From the NCBI GenBank assembly GCA_951640165.1, contig OX621252.1, positions 30,215,934 through 30,279,933 on the forward strand: DNA of 64,000 nt. The letters run 5' to 3'. The notes below the pieces were generated by a model, which saw only the letters and a list, made by a program, of their open reading frames with translations, ran no database searches and was not told the DNA's origin. Position 1 is the stretch's first letter; every line of letters begins with the position of its first letter. Shown here one piece after another: positions 1-10,585 of the stretch. The stretch comes from Pseudoips prasinana. Lineage: Eukaryota; Arthropoda; Insecta; Lepidoptera; Nolidae. The translations under genes were made by a program, and so were the position numbers.

Positions 1-892
1 GAGTTGCCCAATTAGTAAATTTTATCTTTTTATTGTCAACTTTAATGTTTTTTATTTTACAACTTTATTAAATTCGTTACAAATGCAATTAAATAATATA
101 CTGTACATGTCGTTAGGGTTATTTGAGTTAGATGAAAGATGGCCCAAACTAGTCTCTAGGTTGGAATTAAACTTCCCTAAGTTAGATTTTGTGAGTGGCC
201 TACAAGTGATTATTTGCTTTTCTACAGTTATCACATTACTTAGTCTGATCATCTGGCATTTATGATCAGAACGAACACCGCTTACTAAACACTTCTCAGC
301 GACTTCAAAATTTGTAATAATGTTATCGATGCAGGTAGCTGATGTTGGTGTGACTCTTGTGGGCTCAGAGAATACACATTGAAGATTAAAAGACCGAAAT
401 AGAGACAAAAACATATTCAATTCAGGTGAAACTGTTAAAATATTTATATTGAAATCACCGCATACAACAATTTTTTTACTACTTTTGAATTTCTTAAGAA
501 TATCCTCAATTGTGGATGCAAAGAGCTTTAAGTCAGATGATGGTGGTCGATAAACACATAATATGTAATAGAATTGTGTTTCAACACAAGCTACCTCACA
601 CACACGCTCAATAGACATTTGAGAGATATCTTTCCGTTCTTTAAATTGAATTTGGTTCCGTAGAAGTATCAGTACACCCCCACCATCTGCAGAAGTCCGA
701 TTATAAAAACTGGCAACCCTATAGCCACTAACATTAAAAGCCATTGTGTGGCCCCCAACCAAGTTTCGGTAAAACACAGAATATCTATATGAAATTTTTG
801 ACTAAAAAGTTCTACATCTAGTATTTTGCCAGAGAAGCGGTTAATATTTTGATGAGATAAAATTAAAAATTGATCACACTTCTCTGTTGTCT
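1..892 (-). pseudogene. LINE ORF2, endonuclease part (CR1-group-like), broken and cut by window edge
   Basis: This is the apurinic-type endonuclease at the start of a non-LTR retrotransposon ORF2, which would nick target DNA for reverse transcription. Reading from about 870 downward it shows SHQNIN, then FTETWLG, GGGVLILLRN, VYRPPS, VCGDFNIN and SDHKCQM, the usual order of the fold with its catalytic Glu, Asp and His residues. The frame changes near the G run at 751-756, and again near 55-60, where a sequence like KKIKFTNWAT (the usual link toward the RT domain) continues in another frame off the left edge. The reverse transcriptase itself lies outside the window. It is downstream of ORF1 on the same strand. 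The endonuclease call is firm; the clade is inferred from the ORF1 type. Confidence 0.85.
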
Positions 893-895
893 TAC

Positions 896-2303
896 TTAAT
901 TGTTTAAATTACTAACTAAACTAATCTTAGTAACATTACTAAGCGATGATAAAAATAGTGACTTCGTCATACTACTTATGACTGAGTTAATAATTGAAGA
1001 TACTAATGTAGAAAATAAATGTAAAAACTTTCTTGAGACATGTAATGTACTCATGGTCAACCTATTACTATCTATAAATTTATTTGTGTCAAAAAACATA
1101 AATTTGTCATTGTAATGACTGACTAGAAACTGTAGATGCATATTAAGTTTATGAATATAATTATTTATTCTGTCAGGCATGTTGGCCAAATATGGAAAGG
1201 CACACAATATTATTTTTTTACAATTTAACTCCAACATCTTATTAAAACTATCTGTAATATCTTTTTTTTTTCAAGTTCTTACAATTTCCTACCAACAAAG
1301 TAATACATGAATTTTCACTGTGTTTATTCTTAGTTAATTTGTCTACAATATCTGAGAAATGTTCTCCTGGCAAGCAGTAGTTAATAAAGGGACTACTTAT
1401 CTTATTAATAAGCAAGGTACCAAGGCCCTTGCCTATATTGTCAGAATACAATATAGAGCTATGTTTATTGTCACCTTGTGTACATACTGGTGACCCTGAC
1501 TTTAGTTGTGTGCATGACTCCAATATTGTACTGCTGCTGTTTATTAATTCTATTGCATTTTCAGCTACCAACTTTTTATTACACTGTTTGGTTGGCATTT
1601 GCATTTCATTTTTAAATGTCTTATAATTTATATATGTTAATGCTAGGGACTCTTCAAGTGTTTTAATCTCAGATAGCAAATACTGAGTGTCCTTTTCGTA
1701 TATAATTTTACTGTCCTCTAACTTAATTTGAAAGTTTTCTATTTTATCTAATAAAGTTTTACGCTCTTTTGTTAATTGGAGAATGTATTTTTGCAGCTTT
1801 TCACTACTTAAGAATCTAATGTTAGGCTGGCAGTCTACAGAGTCATCCCCAGTCAAGTCAATTGTCAAAGTTGTCTTAACTGGGAGATGCTCCGGACCAC
1901 AACTGGCTAACTCATCATGTAAGCTCTGATTTATTGGAGTCATTGCACATTTCTTATTTTTACTACAATTTAAGAATTTATTTTTATAGTTAATTAATTC
2001 CATTTCAAGCTCCCTAATTTTACATAGTGCTTGTTCATACAACATTCTACATTCATCAAAAGGCTCTGTCTCCGCATGTAATCTGTCTCGCTCTTCATTG
2101 GTAGATTCGAGTTGTTGGTTGAGATTCACTAGTTCTCTTTTCAATGCCGTGTTACTGTCAATAACTCTTTTAATCTCGACCTCATTATCCTCACGTTCTT
2201 GTTCAAGTTTTTGACACAGGTCTTTGTATGTTTGTAAGTCCTTGAGAGCAGACCTTAACTTGTGTTCGGCTACCTGAGTTGCAGCCATGCTACGAGTCTG
2301 CAT
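896..2303 (-). pseudogene. LINE ORF1: coiled coil plus SGNH-esterase-like domain, one frameshift
   Basis: ORF1 protein of the same retrotransposon. It starts at an ATG at 2303. About residues 15-110 are a charged coiled coil (KDLQTYKDLCQKLEQERED), residues 165-235 a second coiled coil, and residues 275-340 look like the first half of a GDSL/SGNH esterase (LYSDNIGKGLG, then LPGEHFSDIV, then LLVGN). At a run of ten A (T on the plus strand, 1262-1271) the frame shifts. The second half continues in another frame as ILCAFPYLANMP, IHKLN and LHVSRKF, matching the last esterase blocks with the catalytic His region. Such ORF1 proteins are known from CR1/L2-group LINEs and are thought to bind RNA or lipid. 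The shift is most simply a mutation; programmed slippage at A10 is possible but unsupported. Confidence 0.75.
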
Positions 2304-3125
2304 GTTGTGAGGTGTATGAGGTTGGGCTGAAAATAAAGATAGTGGAACAGAAAACTTGGAGAGAAATAAATAGGAAAGTTAGAATATATGAGTTGAGACT
2401 TCAGTCAGAGTACTTTGAATATAAGAAAAGAGAATATAAAAAGATATGAAATAACAGAAGGACACTAAATTAACTTTATTTTAAAGCAATACTATATATA
2501 TATACCTCCTAAACATATATATATATATATTTATGTTTAGGAGGTATTTAAAGGTTATTTATTTGACACCTGAGAGTTGATAAATTGAGAGCTAGGGTCT
2601 ATGCACGTTAACTTAATTGGGAGAGTATATCAGTGTTGTTATTGTGTTATTTGTAGTATTTGCTGTCTGTAACCAATAATATTGTCGTCGTATATGCTTC
2701 CACTCAGTGCGTCAAGCAAATCGAGACAGAATATGGCTAATAGGTATGATAGTGGACGTGACTCAAACTAATGAGCCGAGTAAATGTTTGGTTAGATATT
2801 ATGTGTAAATTATTTGATAATTAGACTAATATACTCGCCGGGATTGTACACAAAACTTCATAGTAAACTCGAATAAAGTTCGTTGAACGGGGCGTTGACA
2901 GCTGATCGGAGACAGGTCCGCTAATCGAGTTATCTCAGGGTTTATTTCCTCACAATACATTCACAATCACGTATTAATCGTGCTAAATTGATTTACTGCT
3001 ATAATATTTATTATTTTATTATGTTAACCACGGATTTATAATTAATTACAATTTTATTTCCACTAGTACGATTTTAGACAACCGATCGGCAGTGTTGCCA
3101 CTCCCTTTTTTTGTTATTATATTAT
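2304..3125. other. 5' flank of the CR1-like LINE; no gene seen
   Basis: This stretch holds the presumed 5' untranslated region of the minus-strand LINE (extent unknown), a perfect hairpin at 2504-2545 and otherwise AT-rich DNA with no long reading frame. No promoter could be recognised. Confidence 0.4.
2504..2545. repeat. Inverted repeat with AT spacer
   Basis: The arms acctcctaaaca and tgtttaggaggt are exact complements, separated by an (AT)n tract. It could form a cruciform or be the closed ends of a small foldback element. No duplicated flanks were recognised. Confidence 0.7.
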
Positions 3126-3127
3126 TA

Positions 3128-3749
3128 GGGCGTTATGTGCCTCTACATGCGTTGTTTCCGTAAGATCTTGGGCATTAAATGGCAGGATAGGGTCACTAAC
3201 GAGAGAGTTCTAGAAATAGCACAGCTACCTAGCCTGACAGCGTTTGTTAAACAGAAGCGTTTACGTTCGTTGGGGCATGTGCACAGAATGGAACCCACTC
3301 AAATACCACGATGTGTTCTGTTGGGTGCGGTAGCTAATGCGAAGCGCGATGTCGGTAGACCTCTGCTTCGCTTTAAAGACTTCACCAAGCGGGATATGGC
3401 CGCTTTTAAAATTGACCACTATAGCTGGGAAAAGCTCGCTGAAAATAGAGTTGAGTGGCGCAAACGTGTAGTGTAGGGTCGTAAGATCTGTGATGAAGCC
3501 TGGTTCGGTGTACTTACTGATAAGAGACGCGACATGAAAGCGGCTCGGCACCAACCACCGCAAACTTCTCTTGTCAGGCCTGCGGCAGGCCATGTCTCTC
3601 TCGCATCGGTTTGTTTAGCCACCATAAGAAATGTCTCTCAGACAATGCGCCGTAAATCATCTGCAACAGACGCAAAGGCCATATATATTATATATATATA
3701 TGTGCCTCTGCGTATAGTTAACCTACACATTGCACATGTAAAAGTATAA
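3128..3749 (+). pseudogene. C-terminal tail of a LINE reverse transcriptase (RTE/Jockey-type), 5'-truncated
   Basis: The frame reads RCFRKILGIKWQDRV, then RLRSLGHVHRME, GRPLLRFKDF and RVEWRKRVV. This is the tail that follows the RT domain in many insect LINEs, where a GHV-R-M motif precedes a GRP-rich segment and a closing WR. An in-frame TAG at 3474-3476 stops it, but the same frame continues (GRKICDEAWFGVL, then LASVCLATIRN) to 3749. The inverted sister copy at 44.2-44.6 kb has GAG (Glu) at that spot, so the TAG is a nonsense mutation in this copy. The RT catalytic domain is absent. It is a dead 5'-truncated insertion. Confidence 0.8.
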
Positions 3750-4235
3750 AATAAATAACAGGTCATACGATAAATTAGTAAGTGATATTATTTCATGTAT
3801 TATAGGGACCTTGAACCAGCAAGTTATTACACCATTACCCTCAGCTCATGAAACCTTATGCTACATAGAATCGATTGCCATAACATTAGGTTAAGTTCAT
3901 GGACTAAGCTCCGCATCATTTACATTTTTATACCCAACAATTGAAATCCAAACATATCCACTTATTTCCATGATAGCTTTACCGTATTCTTATACGTTTA
4001 TATATAATCGCTGAAGGAATAAAAACTTGTACAAAATGTTCTAAGACTATAATAAAATACTAGTTTTATTGTCTGGGTTTCTAGATACATTTCTTTTATT
4101 TGTACCTTTATTGCTGGATGTCGAGAGTATTTGAAATAGATGATCGTGTATGTACATCAACTTTAAGTTGTTAAGGGCACGATATAGCTAACGAAATATA
4201 ATACAATAGTTTATTTATTAAAATAATATCAGACA
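3750..4235. other. No recognisable feature
   Basis: AT-rich sequence with no long frame, no repeat shared with the rest of the window that I could see, and no RNA-gene structure. Confidence 0.4.
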
Positions 4236-4254
4236 TTTCTATTAACATGAGCTC

Positions 4255-4565
4255 CGCTTAAGTTCTTTTTTTTAAAGCAGGGAGAATGCCTTCGCATGCC
4301 ACCCACAAAATGCGGCGGATAAATATGTCCTGCCATGGACTTTGACCCGGGAACATGGGAATGCTGCTCCGGTGCTGCCATTTGCTCCACGTCCAAGTGG
4401 CATAGGACACGTGCCATGAGAGGAATATAAGTCTTGTCCTCTCAGATAACCGGCTCCTGCTAACCAGCATAGTGACTTCATCATTAACAGGTCGCTCTTT
4501 TCCTGGAGCTACTCGTTGTTGACAGCAGTAGAGGACTCTTCATTGCTTGCTTCAGCAGCCCCGAG
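4255..4565 (-). repeat. Degenerate dispersed repeat (two copies in window)
   Basis: It shares a block with 5884-6140. Both have 'gcatgccaccc.caaaa' near one end, then 'ctgctccggtgc' and a 'cggctcctgc..gcag' end, about 200-250 bp apart. The higher GC content and this layout suggest an old transposon or LINE 3' end. The minus strand reads weakly as protein, with no motif recognised. Confidence 0.45.
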
Positions 4566-4579
4566 GGAGATAAATAAAA

Positions 4580-5110
4580 AAAAAAGGTTTTTATTCACGT
4601 AGACTTTAAAAAAGCACTTGTAAATAGTCAGAACATGTTCATAGTAATATATAATTAATTTATAATTATTTCTAGGTATATATAGATATTTAGGTACACG
4701 GATTGTAGGAAATAATTAACAATAAGATTTATTTTATAACTGTAACGATATTTAACTAACTTAAATTAATTTATTGTCAAGGATCATGTGTAGGTTTAAT
4801 TATCAAAATTTTAAATTTTAGCTATATTTTTACTACATATTGTCGAATGGTTCTGTCTTTATTAAGGTACGAATTAAATGTTATTATTATGGCGGACCTT
4901 GTGTTTATAACGACGGTCGCGCTTTAATGCTACCACCGGATCCATTGCCCCAACTGAGAAGACCCAGCGAAACAAACTCAGCGGGTGTCTCTACTACCGG
5001 CTTCAACACGGCCCAGTTGAGACGCTCCGGCGAAACATACCCAATGGGTCATATACACGAGATTGGAGAGTTCGACTACCGGCTGTCGCTTACTTACATT
5101 CTCCGTCTGT
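4580..5110 (-). mobile_element. 3' region of LINE family 'L3' (see 24104-25170)
   Basis: On the minus strand it ends in gtgaataaaaacctttttt, a poly(A)-like 3' terminus. It shares with 24104-24600 the blocks ttacaagcgcttttttaaag, 'tactaacacaa..gtccgtc' and a GC-rich stretch with 'cagcgaaacaaactcag' and 'cgtctcaactgggtcgtg'-like sequence. No coding part is left. It is a 5'-truncated LINE remnant, identified through the coding copy at 24.6-25.2 kb. Confidence 0.65.
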
Positions 5111-5516
5111 GAACTCGATCGACTTTTTCTTAATTCCGCTCGGCTCCTTTTGGAGCATGATTGCCTCATGAAGTAAACCATGACATCATCGTATGGTAGA
5201 GTCATCAGCCGTAAGCTAGTCTGTTCCAAATATAATCTTCTAGTAACAAGCCCGTTAGGTTAAGTCTGAAAGGTAACTGACAACTGTATTCTATTACTTA
5301 GAATAGAGATTATGGATAGCTTAAGCTCGGCTTTCGGCAGACCTTGCTTGCAGCAGAACCTTATAACGTACTCCACTTACAAGCGGGTTAAGTATATGTA
5401 GTGAGTGACTACGTATTCTCAAGTTGAACTCGCGGTATGTTACTTAAACCAAATATAACGGACAGCATGAGCCCGTACAAGGTGTAATATGTAAGTATGA
5501 TTTCCACTCAGTATAT
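5111..5516. other. No recognisable feature
   Basis: Apparently unique DNA between an L3 LINE end and a SINE. No reading frame or structure stood out. Confidence 0.35.
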
Positions 5517-5722
5517 GACTGCACGTGTGGCGCAGCGGCTAAGACAGTCGCCTCCCCACTTCGCGTCGCGGGTTCGAGTCCCGCGCTAGACCACTATTTG
5601 TGGGACCCATGAATAGTTGTTCTAAGTCTGGATGTAATTTTTGTCCGTCAATTATGATGCGTTTGTCAAGTACCCCGCGACACAGGGATTAAATTCCCTA
5701 GTACGGGCGATGTCTTTTTTAA
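5517..5722 (+). mobile_element. tRNA-derived SINE, family D
   Basis: The head gcacgtgtggcgcagcggct acts as an A box, and gggttcgagtcccgc is a clear B box, so the source was a tRNA gene. The body carries gttgttctaagtctggatgt, and the tail has accccgcgacacagggatta and a cgggcgatgtcttttt end. Full-length copies of the same family lie at 47434-47631 (inverted) and 62282-62490. It is not a functional tRNA: there is no acceptor stem pairing and the sequence runs on into the body. Confidence 0.85.
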
Positions 5723-5883
5723 AAAGAAAGATAAAAAGAATATAAACGTAATCTACTAAAAACTCTAAACTACTAAAAATAATGTCGTCCACTAACAAGC
5801 CGGTTAAGTTACGTGTATAGATATAGTGAGTGGCAACAAACTCTCATCTTGTGCTTGCGGAATGTTAAGAACCTGGTTTTTAT

Positions 5884-6160
5884 TCGTTAAAGCAGGAGGA
5901 ATTCCTACGCATGCCACCCGCAAAAAGTGTCTTCGGTAGGTATTTCGAACTCACACCGACTAAACCTAACCTGCCGTCGGCATCTCTTGGTACCTAATAG
6001 CACGAGCCCTGGGAACACTGGTATTCTGCTCCGGTGCCCTTTTGCGGCATGCCGCAGATGGTCGGGGCACGTACCCGGGAAGGGACCTGGATTGCCCTCC
6101 CCTATTGCCGACTCCTGCCAGCAGCTTTGGGGCTCTCCCAAGGACCTACGTCCTACGGCG
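5884..6160 (-). repeat. Second copy of the 4255-4565 repeat
   Basis: It has the same order of blocks as the earlier copy (gcatgccacccgcaaaa, ctgctccggtgc, then gccgactcctgccagcag) and is GC-richer than its surroundings. Identity between the copies is only moderate, so both are old. Nothing in it is a recognisable protein. Confidence 0.45.
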
Positions 6161-6620
6161 CCTTTCGGCTGACATTATGATGTTACATACACAAGCCTGC
6201 TTCCCAGAGGGGTAGGCAGCGACAACGGATATCCATTTGTCACAATCTTCGCATACCCCTTTTGCCTCATTTACTGTCTATTATGACGTTGATGATGATA
6301 TATCGTTATACATTATTTAAAAGAGGTAGGAAATAGCGTTCATTCGCTCAAAGAGCAGCCCGCCTTAGGAAGTACCTCCACCTTACAGAAGACATTCCTT
6401 AATAATAACATTAATAATTTTAATTTTGTGTTTCCGAGTGTGAGTAAGGTCGTCAGAGCTCATTGGGGTGGAGGGAAGGCTCAGCAACACTTGTTTGCTA
6501 ACTCTTAAAGGCCGGCAACGTACCCGCGACTCCTCTGATGTCGCGAGTGTCCATAGGTGGCGGTGATCACTAACCAAAACAAAATACACCTCATTTTTAT
6601 TTAAATGTAAATACATTTAA
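6161..6620. other. No recognisable feature
   Basis: It contains a short block like 'ccgagaggggtaggcag', common near lepidopteran repeats (another is at 58471-58490), but no gene. Confidence 0.35.
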
Positions 6621-6626
6621 ATTTAT

Positions 6627-6946
6627 CTATACATAGGTATAATAAAATCGTAGGAAAGTCAAAACTGTACATTGAATATTTTTTAAAAGGATACTTGGGA
6701 CGTGATATACAATCTATATCGAAGCCAAAAATATAGTTTTTAGAATTTTTGTCTGTGTGTCTGTTTGTCTGTATGTATGTCTGGGCTAAACTCGAAAAGT
6801 ACTGCATCGATTTACTTAAAATTTTGCATGAATATTACTAAGAGGTCGGGTCAACATATAGCCTACATATTATCACGCTATCTACGAGGGAGGAGCTGTG
6901 ATAATTTATAAAGTTTAACGCGGGTAAAACCGCGAGGCACAGCTAG
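6627..6946 (+). mobile_element. LEP1/MINE-1-like Helitron element
   Basis: It runs from ataataaaatcgtaggaaag through a TGTCTG-rich stretch to gcggg..aaaaccgcgaggc, a short GC hairpin, and ends in CTAG followed by T. A CTAG end with a nearby hairpin and GTCT-type microsatellite is the signature of the non-autonomous Helitrons described in Lepidoptera. The same family recurs at 22301, 25706, 37805, 46640 and 59237/60271. It codes for no protein. Confidence 0.7.
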
Positions 6947-6950
6947 TACC

Positions 6951-7083
6951 TATATAAATAAATTACACCCAGACTCAGGACAAACAGAGATGTTCATATA
7001 CACAAATATCTGTCCTGAGTGAATTGAACCCACGAACTGCGGCGCAAAAGGCAGCATTTACCCACCACGCCAACTCGCCTGTG
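6951..7083 (-). mobile_element. SINE family B, head half only
   Basis: On the minus strand it carries a degraded B box (ttcaattcactcaggac), then a body with acaaacag. and gagtctgggtgtaattt. The 3' tail shared by full copies (around agcagagcttgtactatgg) is missing. It sits directly against the CTAG end of the Helitron. Confidence 0.7.
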
Positions 7084-7224
7084 AATTGGAACAGCATAAA
7101 ACGTCCTGACCTTAAACCAATAAGACGATTACAGTGGAAACATTAGAAGTCAACGTCGTAGTTAACGTAAATATACAAAATTATTTTGAACTTTCATATT
7201 TTCAATAAAAGGTTACTCCCAAGG

Positions 7225-7500
7225 CCGCGCTGTTGGTCTGGCGGTAACGTGTTTCATCATATCAGCTATAAAAAGTCCACTCCTGGACAAAAGCCTCCCT
7301 CAAGAATCATCTTGGTGAGATATGCCATAATCGCCACGCTTGGCAGACGGGTTGGCGTTCGCAGTAAGATAGTCATAGTACACAGAAGGAAGCTGCTGCC
7401 CGTCCTCTGACAGATCCCTTGGGTCGACTTCTACGCCCCCACGGGATGAGATGGGGTGATGGTATTCTGATATTCGCCGTCACCACATAGCAAAGCAAAA
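7225..7500 (+). repeat. Dispersed repeat F ('gtccac..ctggacaaaagcctcc')
   Basis: It starts with agtccactcctggacaaaag and continues with gccataatcgccacgcttgg and gatggggtgatggtattctg. Further copies are at 32819-33055, 43880-44036 and 61928-62060. This is one of the commonest blocks in lepidopteran intergenic DNA. I infer an old SINE or LINE tail; no coding sequence is seen. Confidence 0.6.
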
Positions 7501-7564
7501 GTAGCCTGGTTTACCGAAGCTAATGAGGTCGCGGGTTTAAATTATTTGAAATTTAAGGCTATTT

Positions 7565-7675
7565 TTCGGGACTAGTCCCTCCCTCTAACCCACCGCTCCA
7601 AGTCCTGTAAGCCAGGATCAACAGTGGCACACAATGAAATGACACTGAGTGGTGAGGCTCAGGCATGGCTTCCAA
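7565..7675 (+). repeat. Dispersed repeat, pair with 22614-22722
   Basis: About 105 bp beginning cgggactagtccctccctct and running through ctgtaagccaggatcaacag to ggtgaggctcaggcatg is nearly the same in the two places. Downstream, 7750-7855 carries a second block (cataacccaccccgctggcc) that may belong to the same element. Class unknown. Confidence 0.6.
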
Positions 7676-7877
7676 AATTTGCATGATAATGCAACTAGTT
7701 ACTGTCCGACTGAAGGGCAAGGGTCTCTTCTCGTGATTCGAGGAGACAGGCCATAACCCACCCCGCTGGCCTAGTGCGAGTTAGCAGACCTCACATCTCA
7801 TCAAGAACATTCTGGAGAACTCTCAAGCAGGCAGGTTTTCTTACGATATTTTCCCTAACTATTTTAAATCGTGGGAC

Positions 7878-7963
7878 TTTATTTACACTGTCTGGGTGGG
7901 AATCGAACCCACGAGCTGCAGCGTGAAAGGCAAGTCTAGAAACCACGGCAACTGGCCCGTCGT
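7878..7963 (-). mobile_element. SINE family B, tRNA-like head fragment
   Basis: The minus strand reads as the head and B box (gggttcgattcccacccaga) of family B without its body. It is a short remnant and not a tRNA gene. Confidence 0.65.
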
Positions 7964-8000
7964 TTAATAAACAATATCTTACTTACTTATCGTATAAGCA

Positions 8001-8212
8001 GTGGTTACCCTAGTATCAGATTTGTTCAAGCCGCCTGCAGGCCTCTGACATGGCTTAACGACTGTTGTCTAATGACTACAACCGGGACCGACAGCTTAAT
8101 ATGTCCTCTGAATCACGGAGACGCTCAAAAATTAAACCACTTTGGCGGTTACCCATCTATGGACTGACCGCGAGCCTAGTTGCTTTACCTCGCCAATCAC
8201 TCGGGGTGAGAG
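8001..8212 (+). repeat. Dispersed repeat G
   Basis: Blocks in order are gcctctgacatggcttaacg, tctaatgactacaaccggga and catctatggactgaccgcga. Matching copies are at 46005-46197 and 55488-55640 (plus), and 23893-24078 and 28595-28740 (minus); a weak one is at 19116-19215 (minus). It is probably an old SINE-like element, with no coding capacity. Confidence 0.6.
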
Positions 8213-8313
8213 CATTCCCATACATTCCAATAAATATAGTTGTTTTATTTTGACAAACTGGGTTTTTAATGAAAGATTGTAACGGGTAACTCACGTAATT
8301 AATTTTATGTTGG

Positions 8314-8575
8314 ACTAGCTGTGCCCGTGACTTCGTCCACGTGTTAATTAGTTTATTTTGTTTTTTTTTCAAAAATAAAAGACTTTTCCAAAATAAAAGT
8401 AGCCTAAGTTACTCCTTATTACATAAGCTACCTGCCAATAAAAGTCCCGTCAAAATCGGTCCAGCCATTTCAGAGATTAGCCGGAACAAACAGACAGACA
8501 AAAATTGTAAAAAATGTTATTTTGGAGTATGTACCGTATATATACTCATATACATGTGGTAAAAATCGGTTATTT
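8314..8575 (-). mobile_element. LEP1-like Helitron variant
   Basis: The minus-strand 3' end is 'cacgggcacagctagt' with CTAG at 8315-8318. Inside is the usual 'aaatcggtccagccatttc' and a caaacagacagacaaaa stretch. It is a different subfamily from 6627-6946. Confidence 0.6.
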
Positions 8576-8617
8576 CAATATTACAAACAGACACTTCAAT
8601 TTTATTTATTTGTATAG

Positions 8618-8732
8618 ATTCGGCCAACGTTTCAACTTCTTCTGGAAGTCATCTTCAGGGCGAACGCGACGTCGTGCGGGTCGCATTCGCCCTGAAGATG
8701 ACTTCCAGAAGAAGTTGAAACGTTGGCTGAAT
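8618..8732. repeat. Long hairpin, 53-bp arms
   Basis: 8618-8670 and 8680-8732 are reverse complements apart from two mismatches, around a 9-bp loop. The arm carries ctggaagtcatcttcagggc. The near identity of the arms suggests a recent inverted duplication of one repeat block or a small foldback element. An RNA from it would be a strong hairpin. Confidence 0.85.
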
Positions 8733-8739
8733 CCAACAT

Positions 8740-9345
8740 AAAATTAATTACCTCCACCTCCACCTCACGTCAGTTTTAATAATAAAACTAGTTTTTTTTT
8801 CGTTTTCGTGGGTAGCGCTCCTTAAGTTTCTTCCAAGTTACAACTTGTATATATTTTATTGTATATAGAAGGCAAACAACAAGGTATGAATATTCAAAAT
8901 TCACGTAGTTACAATGTGATCGGGTTGCTTAACAGGAACTTAATAATTAATTTTAGGAGATAACAAGGCCCTTTAGCCACCCGATACTTCTTTGATCATC
9001 GATATGTAGTAGGTATGTATTTGTAGCGTCGTTGTGGTGGGGTTAGAGAGAATTTGTGAAGTAGGTCGTTTTATTTATGAATTTTAATTTATGAGCCTAC
9101 TGATTTTATTTTTGAAACGCTAAACGCTCTTCTTCTGGGCACGTTGTCGGTGAATGACAAAATGTACAAGATTTTGACTTTCAACGCTTCTGATATGTTT
9201 TGTTACTTAGTACTTACATGACTGATCTTGTAACCATATAGACATGACTGATCTGCTGAGTTACGTGAACTATCTGTAATATGATTGCTATCATATACTT
9301 AATTTAAAATTATTGACTCTGTCTCAAAATGAATAATGTTATTGT
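8740..9345. other. No recognisable feature
   Basis: AT-rich DNA with no frame of note and no copy elsewhere in the window that I noticed. Confidence 0.35.
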
Positions 9346-9346
9346 T

Positions 9347-9693
9347 TCGAAGTTTTTCTTTTGTATACCTAAATATAATCTAAAATAATATGCATTCAGA
9401 CAACCGATCGAGTATATATTGTGTTTGGCTACTAAATAATTATTCTATGTGGACCAATCGTGTTCATGCCCGCTTGAGTATGTTTCGCCGGGCCGTCTCA
9501 ACTGGGTCGTGTTGAAAGCCGTAGTAGATGAACCCACTGAGTTTGTTTCGCTGGGTCTTCTCAGTTGGGGCGCATTGGATCTGGTGGTAGCATTAAAGTG
9601 CGACCGTCGTTACTAACACAATGTCCGTCATAATAATAAATAATTCAGACAATATGAAGTAAAATAATAGATAAAACAATAAATTTTGATAAT
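9347..9693 (+). mobile_element. LINE family L3, 5' piece of a copy split by Harbinger
   Basis: It matches the minus strand of 24640-24370, from ttttcttttgtatacct (the last codons of the L3 reading frame) through cattcagacaaccgatcga and gtgttcatgcccgcttgagt. It stops at the TAA target of the Harbinger insertion and resumes at 10718. Confidence 0.75.
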
Positions 9694-9920
9694 TAAAGCC
9701 TGGGATACACTAGGGAACATTTTGTCCCGAAACACGACGCGCAACACTCAATATACGTGACGCTGAAACGTTGCATAGTGTGCCGCAACATTTCCCGGAA
9801 CATTGTACGTGATGCGGGGCATGTTGCTTGCTCCCGCCTCGAGAGCGAGCGCACGTGTCCCGCGTCAGTGTCGCGCCATTTGTCACCAAGTGTAGTCGCG
9901 TACGCAACGCGCCTCTTAAC

Positions 9921-10193
9921 ATGGCTTTAGTGTGGGGAAATGATACCGTGCTTTCATTTCTGGAGCTTTACGAAAGTCGTGAATTGTTGTGGGATACGTC
10001 TCACCGTGATTATAGAAATAAAATAAAGAAAAATGACTCATGGGAGGCTATTGCCAAAGAGCTTAAATTGTCTAGAAAAGATATAGAAACCAAAGTTACT
10101 AGTATAAAGTGTACTCTGTCGAGTTATAGATTAAAATTTCTTTTACTGGAAATAAAAATACAATTTTATAAAGTAGGTATGCATTGTCTTTAA
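9921..10193 (+). CDS. Harbinger-encoded MADF/Myb-like protein (short)
   Basis: This 90-codon frame begins at the ATG after 'cctcttaac'. FLELYESRELLWDTSHRDYR and then WEAIAKELKLS form a classic MADF domain, a three-helix DNA-binding fold related to Myb. In Harbinger elements the second protein binds element ends and helps import the transposase into the nucleus. The domain fills almost the whole frame, so the usual C-terminal part is missing, consistent with an internal deletion of the element. An upstream in-frame TTG at 9828 could extend the frame, but ATG at 9921 fits the domain start best. Confidence 0.7.
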   Translation: MALVWGNDTVLSFLELYESRELLWDTSHRDYRNKIKKNDSWEAIAKELKLSRKDIETKVTSIKCTLSSYRLKFLLLEIKIQFYKVGMHCL

Positions 10194-10201
10194 CTTATAT
10201 C

Positions 10202-10585
10202 TTAAATATTTTTTATCAGTTCTTTACAAACATCTGATACTATTTTACATATCAGTTGTATTGACACTCGAAAAGTGTACGACAAGTACCTCAATGTAAT
10301 GGCAAGTCTGATATGAGGACTAATAGCGTTCCGTAGTATTGTATACTGTTTGGCTATGGAAGGACCGATCATTTGCAATAAAGTTTCAAAATCAGATGAT
10401 AACATTCGAGTAAAATTTACAAACAATCCGTCAGACATTCGGAGATCACTTAGAATATTAACTCTTCTTTCTCGTTGTAGTAAGAAATTCCGCATCGACC
10501 ACCTTCTCTTTCTTCTACGTTTCAACACTCTCGATATAATTACTATGTACGCAGCACTAATAGCCACAACCTCCTCGGGCGACAT
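10202..10585 (-). pseudogene. Harbinger transposase, N-terminal fragment
   Basis: From ATG at 10585 the frame gives about 127 residues. It shows a basic patch (RVLKRRRKRRW), then SDGLFVNFTRML, FETLLQMIGPSI, the ISPHIRLAITLRYL block and FRVSIQLICKIVSDVC. These match the helical N-terminal part of HARBI1-like transposases. Between RYL and FRVS the usual LATGDS-type segment is missing, and the frame ends before any DDE catalytic residue. It cannot be an active transposase. It converges tail to tail with the MADF frame 8 bp away. Confidence 0.75.

Noticed and set aside
1262..1271. Programmed ribosomal frameshift at A10
   Set aside because: A single decayed copy with other frameshifts nearby gives no reason to prefer programmed slippage over mutation.
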